From contig CAYZYK010000009.1 of the NCBI GenBank assembly GCA_964482615.1, positions 1 to 26,604 of the forward strand: a stretch of DNA of 26,604 bases, read 5' to 3'. The stretch comes from CAYZYK01 sp964482615. GTDB lineage: Bacteria > Patescibacteriota > Minisyncoccia > Minisyncoccales > CAYZYK01. The translations under genes were made by a program, and so were the position numbers. Positions 22,904-26,604 of the stretch are shown here, one piece after another (the first letter of the stretch is position 1; every line of letters starts with the position of its first letter). The notes beneath the pieces are model-generated. The model worked only from the letters and a program-made list of their open reading frames with translations, was not told the DNA's origin and searched no databases.

Positions 22904-24190
22904 ATGTTTAATTTTCTTAAAAAATTTCCATTTGGGCTTGATATAAGTGATTTTTCAATTGAAGCCTTGGAGTTAAAAAATAGTTTTGGGAAAACCTATC
23001 TGAGAAGTTATGGTAGAGTTAAATTAGAAGAGGGGATTGTCAGAGATGGGAAAATAAAAGATAGAAAAAAACTAAAAGAGAAAATCAACAATTTATTAAA
23101 AAACACCTTTCCAAAGAAAATAAGACAAAAAAAAGTTATCCTTTCTTTACCAGAATCAAAAGTTTTCTTTAATTTTCTTAATTTACCCAAAGACCTTTCC
23201 AAAAAGAAACTACGCGATGCTGTTGAAAAAGAAATTTTAAAAAAAGTTCCCTTGGGAGAAGAAAACCTTTACTTTGATTTTAAAGTGGTTACAGAAACAG
23301 AAAAATACCAGAAAGTTCTTTATGTTGCTTCAATGAAACAAATAATTGATGAATATCTTGAGGTTGCAAAAGAGATAGGGTTGAAACCTCAAGTTCAGGA
23401 TATAGAGTCTGCTAGTTTAGCTCGGGCTTTGGAACCACAAATACCAAAAGACACCCCCACTTTAATAGCAGATATTGGAGCAAGAACTACAATTTTGACT
23501 GTGGTTGATGAGGGACAAATTCAACAAAGCGCTATTGTTCCTGTAGCTGGTCAGAACTTTACTGGGGCTATTGTAAATAAAATGGGGGTATCAGAGAAAG
23601 AAGCAGAAAAACTAAAAAGAACCTGTGGAATTGATCCTGGGAAGGAAGGAGGAAGAATAATGTTTATTTTACAAAACCTTATTCAAGAGATTTTAAAAGA
23701 AACAAAACAGATTATTAATTTTTATCAAGAGAAAAGCGGAAGAGAGATAAAAAAGATTTTACTTTCTGGTGGTTCAAGTTTTATGCCCCACCTTCCTCTT
23801 GATTTTATTTCTAATTTTAATATTAAAACTGAAATTGCAAATCCCTGGAAAGGGATTGAAGTGAAGAAAAAGTTCAAGAAATCAAAGAAACCTATTCTAA
23901 CCGAACCAGACAAAGCTTCTAAAATAAAAGATGTTGTGGAAAAAAGGTTACATCCCGGGTTTTTCACTAATGTCATTGGTTTAGCAAAAAGAGGACTTGA
24001 AGATAATCCAGAAACAAGCGGAATAAACTTAATACCCGAAAAGAAAAGACCAAAACCTGCTTTTGTTGGCAGAAAAATGGCAAACAGCAAGACTTTTGGC
24101 GTTTTTATTATTTTGTTTACGACAGCTTCTGTTGGATTTTTAAGTTGGGTGATTTATTCTTATATCCTACAACCCTTATATTTGTTTTAA
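22904..24190 (+). CDS. pilM: PilM with a fused PilN-like NLIP motif and membrane anchor
   Basis: 428 residues from the ATG at 22904 (MFNFLKKFPFG); the open frame reaches 22883 but overlaps the previous gene. It is an actin-like ATPase: FGLDISDFSIEALEL (10-24) is the first phosphate loop, LIADIGARTT (187-196) the second, and ILLSGGSSFMP (285-295) the adenosine loop. Standard PilM ends near residue 350-360. Here a tail follows with INLIP at 374-378, like the conserved N-terminal motif of PilN that docks in a PilM groove, then a hydrophobic segment (about 398-424) and only a few residues beyond. The protein thus looks like PilM joined to the cytoplasmic end and anchor of PilN, with no periplasmic part. 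No separate pilN or pilO is in the window. Confidence 0.88.
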   Translation: MFNFLKKFPFGLDISDFSIEALELKNSFGKTYLRSYGRVKLEEGIVRDGKIKDRKKLKEKINNLLKNTFPKKIRQKKVILSLPESKVFFNFLNLPKDLSKKKLRDAVEKEILKKVPLGEENLYFDFKVVTETEKYQKVLYVASMKQIIDEYLEVAKEIGLKPQVQDIESASLARALEPQIPKDTPTLIADIGARTTILTVVDEGQIQQSAIVPVAGQNFTGAIVNKMGVSEKEAEKLKRTCGIDPGKEGGRIMFILQNLIQEILKETKQIINFYQEKSGREIKKILLSGGSSFMPHLPLDFISNFNIKTEIANPWKGIEVKKKFKKSKKPILTEPDKASKIKDVVEKRLHPGFFTNVIGLAKRGLEDNPETSGINLIPEKKRPKPAFVGRKMANSKTFGVFIILFTTASVGFLSWVIYSYILQPLYLF

Positions 24191-24199
24191 TTTTCCAGA

Positions 24200-24228
24200 T
24201 AGACATTAAAATATTTATCTTATATAAT
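24200..24228 (+). promoter_or_regulatory. Promoter TAGACA-17-TATAAT for the major pilin
   Basis: The -35 TAGACA (24200-24205) differs from consensus by one base, followed by a 17-bp spacer and a perfect TATAAT (24223-24228). It gives a leader of about 54 nt. This is one of the best promoters in the window, fitting an abundant product. Confidence 0.75.
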
Positions 24229-24288
24229 GAAAAAAGAAATACCTTAAAAAACTAAAAGGTCGGATAAAAAAATTGAAATAAAAAATAT

Positions 24289-24756
24289 ATGTTAAAAAAA
24301 GGTTTCACTTTGATTGAAATTTTAATTGTCATTGGATTAATTGCTATTTTGGCTGCTGCTGTAATCATTGCTATTAATCCAGCCCGCCAGTTTGCTCAAG
24401 CAAGAAACACTACCAGATGGACAGGGGTAAATACTGTTCTGAATGCTGTCCACCAAAACATGGTTGATAATAATGGAGTTTGGACTTGTGATATTGACGG
24501 TGATGGTAACAATGATGATATCCCTTTAACAGCAACCAATATGGGAAGCGACACTGCGGGCGGTGACTATGATATTTGTGATTGTTTGGTTGATACCTAT
24601 GTTGCTGCTTTGCCTGTTGACCCAAGTACTGGTTCTTGGACTGATTGTGCTGCTTACGACACCGGTTACAATATTTCCCAGACTAATACAGCTGGCAGAG
24701 TGACGGTTTCTGCTCCTTCGGCTGAGCTTGGTGCTACAATTAGCGTTACAAGATAA
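24289..24756 (+). CDS. Type IV pilin, probable major subunit
   Basis: 155 residues. Short leader MLKKG/FTLIEILIVIGLIAIL, cut after G5, with Glu at mature position 5 (E10) and a hydrophobic helix to about residue 30. NPARQFAQARNTTRW is the conserved alphaC region seen in CPR pilins. The globular part has four cysteines (67, 97, 99, 120) and a DxDxDG loop, DIDGDGNNDD (68-77), that resembles a calcium-binding loop. It is separated from the operon by 98 nt and has its own near-consensus promoter, so it is likely expressed far above the minor pilins. Assembly would depend on PilB, PilC and PilM encoded upstream. Confidence 0.92.
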   Translation: MLKKGFTLIEILIVIGLIAILAAAVIIAINPARQFAQARNTTRWTGVNTVLNAVHQNMVDNNGVWTCDIDGDGNNDDIPLTATNMGSDTAGGDYDICDCLVDTYVAALPVDPSTGSWTDCAAYDTGYNISQTNTAGRVTVSAPSAELGATISVTR

Positions 24757-24772
24757 AAATTTATTTAATAAT

Positions 24773-24839
24773 CTTAAAGTAGAAAAAACCTTTGAACAAG
24801 GAGGGTAAATTTCAGTTGTTGGTCGACTTTAAGAATTAA
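24773..24839 (+). other. Structured leader with the only strong Shine-Dalgarno sequence and a 7-codon frame
   Basis: CTTAAAGT (24773-24780) pairs perfectly with ACTTTAAG (24826-24833). Inside, CCTT (24789-24792) can pair with AAGG (24798-24801), part of the Shine-Dalgarno-like AAGGAGGG at 24798-24805. Ten nt after it, a TTG at 24816 opens a 7-codon frame ending at TAA 24837-24839. It may be a small regulated leader upstream of the membrane peptide at 24854. It matches no riboswitch class I know. Confidence 0.35.
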
Positions 24840-24853
24840 AAGTAAAAATTATT

Positions 24854-24994
24854 ATGAACAAGATTACCAGAGACTTTATTTCAAACGAAGATAGATACTT
24901 TAAGTTTAAATTAGGAAACACCCTTGCCTCCGCTTTATCTGGTTTTATTGCAGGATTGATCGCCGCTGCGATTCTTTTGTTAGCGTTTCGTTAA
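24854..24994 (+). CDS. 46-residue membrane protein
   Basis: Translation from the ATG at 24854 gives 46 residues ending at TAA 24992-24994: a charged, aromatic N-terminal half (MNKITRDFISNEDRYFKFKL) and a single hydrophobic helix (about 22-45, with SGFIAGLIAAAILLL). A small single-span protein with a cytoplasmic head is likely. It lies 97 nt after the pilin gene, in the same direction, and before a terminator at 25053, so it may be read from the pilin promoter. Its function is unknown; a role linked to the pilus is only a suggestion from position. Confidence 0.65.
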   Translation: MNKITRDFISNEDRYFKFKLGNTLASALSGFIAGLIAAAILLLAFR

Positions 24995-25052
24995 ATTCCA
25001 CTATTTATTTTTACTTGCATTTTTTCTCTATTTTGCTGTTTTTAGTTGAATC

Positions 25053-25081
25053 AAAAAATCGCTCTTTTTTAGCGGTTTTTT
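25053..25081. terminator. Bidirectional terminator between convergent units
   Basis: AAAAAATCGCT (25053-25063) pairs with AGCGGTTTTTT (25071-25081) with one G-T wobble and a 7-nt T-rich loop. It is flanked by A and T tracts, so it can end both the pilin unit and the opposing surface protein gene. Confidence 0.75.
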
Positions 25082-25136
25082 GGTTTTTGAAAGTTAAATA
25101 TTATAATATTCAAAGATTTATTTTTAAACCATCATA

Positions 25137-26489
25137 TTAATAAAGGCTTCTGTAAATATATTTATCAACAAAGAGACCATTTTTATCTCTTAAGTAAAAT
25201 ATACCGATTTTCCCCTTAACAATATCTTTCCTTGTGTAAATGTGCCATTCTGATTTTAAAAAATCATCATCTGAAGAATGATTTTTAAAACATCCTTTAT
25301 AAGTGAAATTGTTTTGGATATAGGAGACACATTCTTCATCTCTGACCACCTGGGTGTTTTCTTCATAATTTGGGGTCTCACATCTTGCTATTTCTCCTCT
25401 TTTATCAATAATGAATTCTTGACAATAAGGTTCAAGGTGGGAGATTTCTTCAAGGAAATCTTCATTGTATGAATTAATAGAAGGACATCTACTGTAAATA
25501 TTTATTTCAAAATCATTGTTATTGGTTAAATAACCAAAACATTTATTGGGTCTGAAATTATTATCTCTTCCTAAGGGATTTTCAGCAGAAGATAAATATA
25601 TTCTGTCTCCTTTTTGAACAAATATATCTCTTGTGCTCTGAGAACTGGGTCTGTATTTTGTTATTCCTTGAGGAATAGTAAAAGACGCTCCTCTTTTTTC
25701 TTCTATTGACCAGCCGGTAATATTAATTTCTTCTTCTTCTTTTAAATTAGTTCTTAGTTCGATTAAAGATTCTCCAGAGAAATTTTCTCCTTGAACACGA
25801 GAAATAGTTATCTTGCCAAAATAGGGAGAAATATTTATCCTAAAGGTTCTTTGGGCAGGAGTAGGATCAACGAAGGTTTTGTATTGTCCGTCAATTGTGG
25901 TTCTTATTTTTGCTCTAACAGAAAAAGTATATTCTCCGGGACCCTCAGTTAATGTTATATCCCTTTTGTTGTAATATGCCCTCTTCCATTCGTTTTCTAT
26001 TCCTTCAATTTTTGTTTCAAATAATATTTGACCATTAGTTTCTTCTGGGTAAATCTCACTTTCAAACTCAAAACTAATTTTATTTGTCTCTTCAATAATT
26101 TCTCCTTCTTTGGGACCTAAAACTATTTTAGTATCAATTGAAACTTGAGGTTGTGGAGAGGACGCTGGGGTTTGAGGTGGTTGGTAAAAAGACGGGGGAG
26201 TAGAATCAGTAACAGTGGGAGAGCCAGATAGGGGATAATTTGGAGGGGGTGGCATTTTGCCATTATTTTCTGAATCTGACTTTTCTTTTTTAAAATCTGG
26301 TTCTGGAACAGGTTCTGTTTTAAGTAAAAGTCCTATTTTGGCTAAAAAGTTAATATTTTCGAAGCGAACTTCTATTTCTTGCCATCTTACTCCAACCTGT
26401 TCGAGGTCTTCCCAAAGCCAAAGCAACAGAAGAGAACAAGCTCCAAGTGTTAAAACAACAATAATTGAGATTGTGAGCATAAATCGCAT
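25137..26489 (-). CDS. Membrane-anchored surface protein with lamin-tail-like domain
   Basis: 450 residues. One N-terminal membrane segment (about 5-25) is followed by a short helical stretch, then a Pro/Ser-rich linker (about 78-115) and an extracellular part with several beta domains. Residues about 118-218 (KIVLGPKEGEIIEETNKISFEF onward) look like an immunoglobulin-like fold. From about 222 on, IELRTNLKEEEEINITGWSIEEK followed by a positively spaced GDRIYLSS resembles a lamin-tail (LTD) domain, common on CPR surface proteins. The C-terminal 150 residues have eight or so cysteines. It should sit on the cell surface; its role is unknown. The minus-strand promoter is 8 nt before the ATG, so the mRNA is probably leaderless. 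Confidence 0.78.
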   Translation of the reverse strand: MRFMLTISIIVVLTLGACSLLLLWLWEDLEQVGVRWQEIEVRFENINFLAKIGLLLKTEPVPEPDFKKEKSDSENNGKMPPPPNYPLSGSPTVTDSTPPSFYQPPQTPASSPQPQVSIDTKIVLGPKEGEIIEETNKISFEFESEIYPEETNGQILFETKIEGIENEWKRAYYNKRDITLTEGPGEYTFSVRAKIRTTIDGQYKTFVDPTPAQRTFRINISPYFGKITISRVQGENFSGESLIELRTNLKEEEEINITGWSIEEKRGASFTIPQGITKYRPSSQSTRDIFVQKGDRIYLSSAENPLGRDNNFRPNKCFGYLTNNNDFEINIYSRCPSINSYNEDFLEEISHLEPYCQEFIIDKRGEIARCETPNYEENTQVVRDEECVSYIQNNFTYKGCFKNHSSDDDFLKSEWHIYTRKDIVKGKIGIFYLRDKNGLFVDKYIYRSLY

Positions 26490-26497
26490 ACTTTAAT

Positions 26498-26526
26498 ATT
26501 TTGCCATATTTCTTGTTGAAAGTCAA
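26498..26526 (-). promoter_or_regulatory. Promoter TTGACT-17-CAAAAT for the lamin-tail-like protein
   Basis: On the minus strand the -35 TTGACT (26521-26526) is 17 bp from CAAAAT (26498-26503), which is preceded by TGG as a partial extended -10. The hexamer ends 8 nt before the ATG at 26489. Confidence 0.55.
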
Positions 26527-26604
26527 GGTTTAATATGTTTTAGTTTCAAAACGTGTCAAGTAATTTAACTATCTGACCGAAACATGATTTGACTCTGTGA
26601 TTAA

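Noticed and set aside
23725..24090. A 121-codon open frame on the minus strand within pilM
   Set aside because: It is fully antisense to a conserved gene, has no recognisable domain, and is typical of shadow frames in AT-rich coding DNA.
24773..24833. A known riboswitch in the leader of the small membrane protein
   Set aside because: The stem and loop sequences do not match the fluoride, preQ1, guanidine, c-di-GMP or SAM consensus patterns I can recall. It is left as an unclassified structure.
1..26604. UGA recoded as glycine (Gracilibacteria/SR1 code)
   Set aside because: Conserved genes here end at TGA (for example the GH57 gene and the first pseudopilin), and none needs TGA as a sense codon. 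The standard bacterial code fits.

Overview
This window is AT-rich, gene-dense DNA, most likely from a Candidate Phyla Radiation (Patescibacteria) bacterium, probably Parcubacteria. The assignment rests on gene content: a type IV pilus locus with PilB, PilC, PilM and several pseudopilins but no secretin; lysine-rich proteins; many single-span surface proteins of CPR type (a Gmad2-domain protein and a lamin-tail-like protein); and a small coiled-coil protein of a kind I associate with this group. TGA behaves as a stop throughout, so the UGA-glycine code of Gracilibacteria/SR1 does not apply. No rRNA, tRNA or CRISPR array was recognised. Lineage is inference from gene content only.

Layout. 1-327: apparently non-coding but highly structured DNA, with a long stem around a mirror-symmetric G-rich loop and then a nest of inverted repeats. 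328-2763: a small coiled-coil protein, a single-span surface protein and a DUF6922/AbiEii-like toxin-antitoxin pair, separated by three copies of an intergenic element made of a conserved box, a terminator hairpin and usually an extended -10 promoter. 2764-3936: a CPA2-type cation/proton antiporter. 4087-8453: a compact operon of two glycogen synthases around a GH57 glycoside hydrolase. 8495-11079: the two subunits of a 2-oxoacid:ferredoxin oxidoreductase, converging on a flavodoxin (11082-11534, minus) that is a plausible electron acceptor. 11702-13347: a Gmad2 surface protein and an unknown four-span membrane protein. 13419-14345 (minus): a DRG/COG1163 GTPase with a TGS domain. 14445-15008: a membrane-anchored methyltransferase resembling ATPSCKMT/FAM173.

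15087-24756 is a type IV pilus and signalling locus: response regulator, PilB, a soluble histidine kinase, two more tandem response regulators, PilC, four minor pilin-like proteins, PilM and, from its own strong promoter, a probable major pilin. Two adjacent minor pilins end in cysteine-rich tandem repeats (two and six copies), and the larger also carries a nearly perfect 231-bp tandem duplication. PilM has a PilN-like NLIP motif and membrane anchor fused to its C-terminus. This looks like a pilus with a repeat-variable cysteine-rich tip module, perhaps for attachment to a host or surface. A 46-residue membrane protein (24854-24994) and a divergent lamin-tail-like surface protein (25137-26489, minus) close the window.

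Expression signals. Promoters are mostly extended -10 boxes (TGnTAWAAT). Several lie only 6-11 nt from the start codon, predicting leaderless or nearly leaderless mRNAs. Almost no start codon has a Shine-Dalgarno sequence; A/T-rich leaders, often ending in TTAAAATG, are used instead. Several genes begin later than the longest open frame suggests (12481, 17921, 20223, 20836, 22904).
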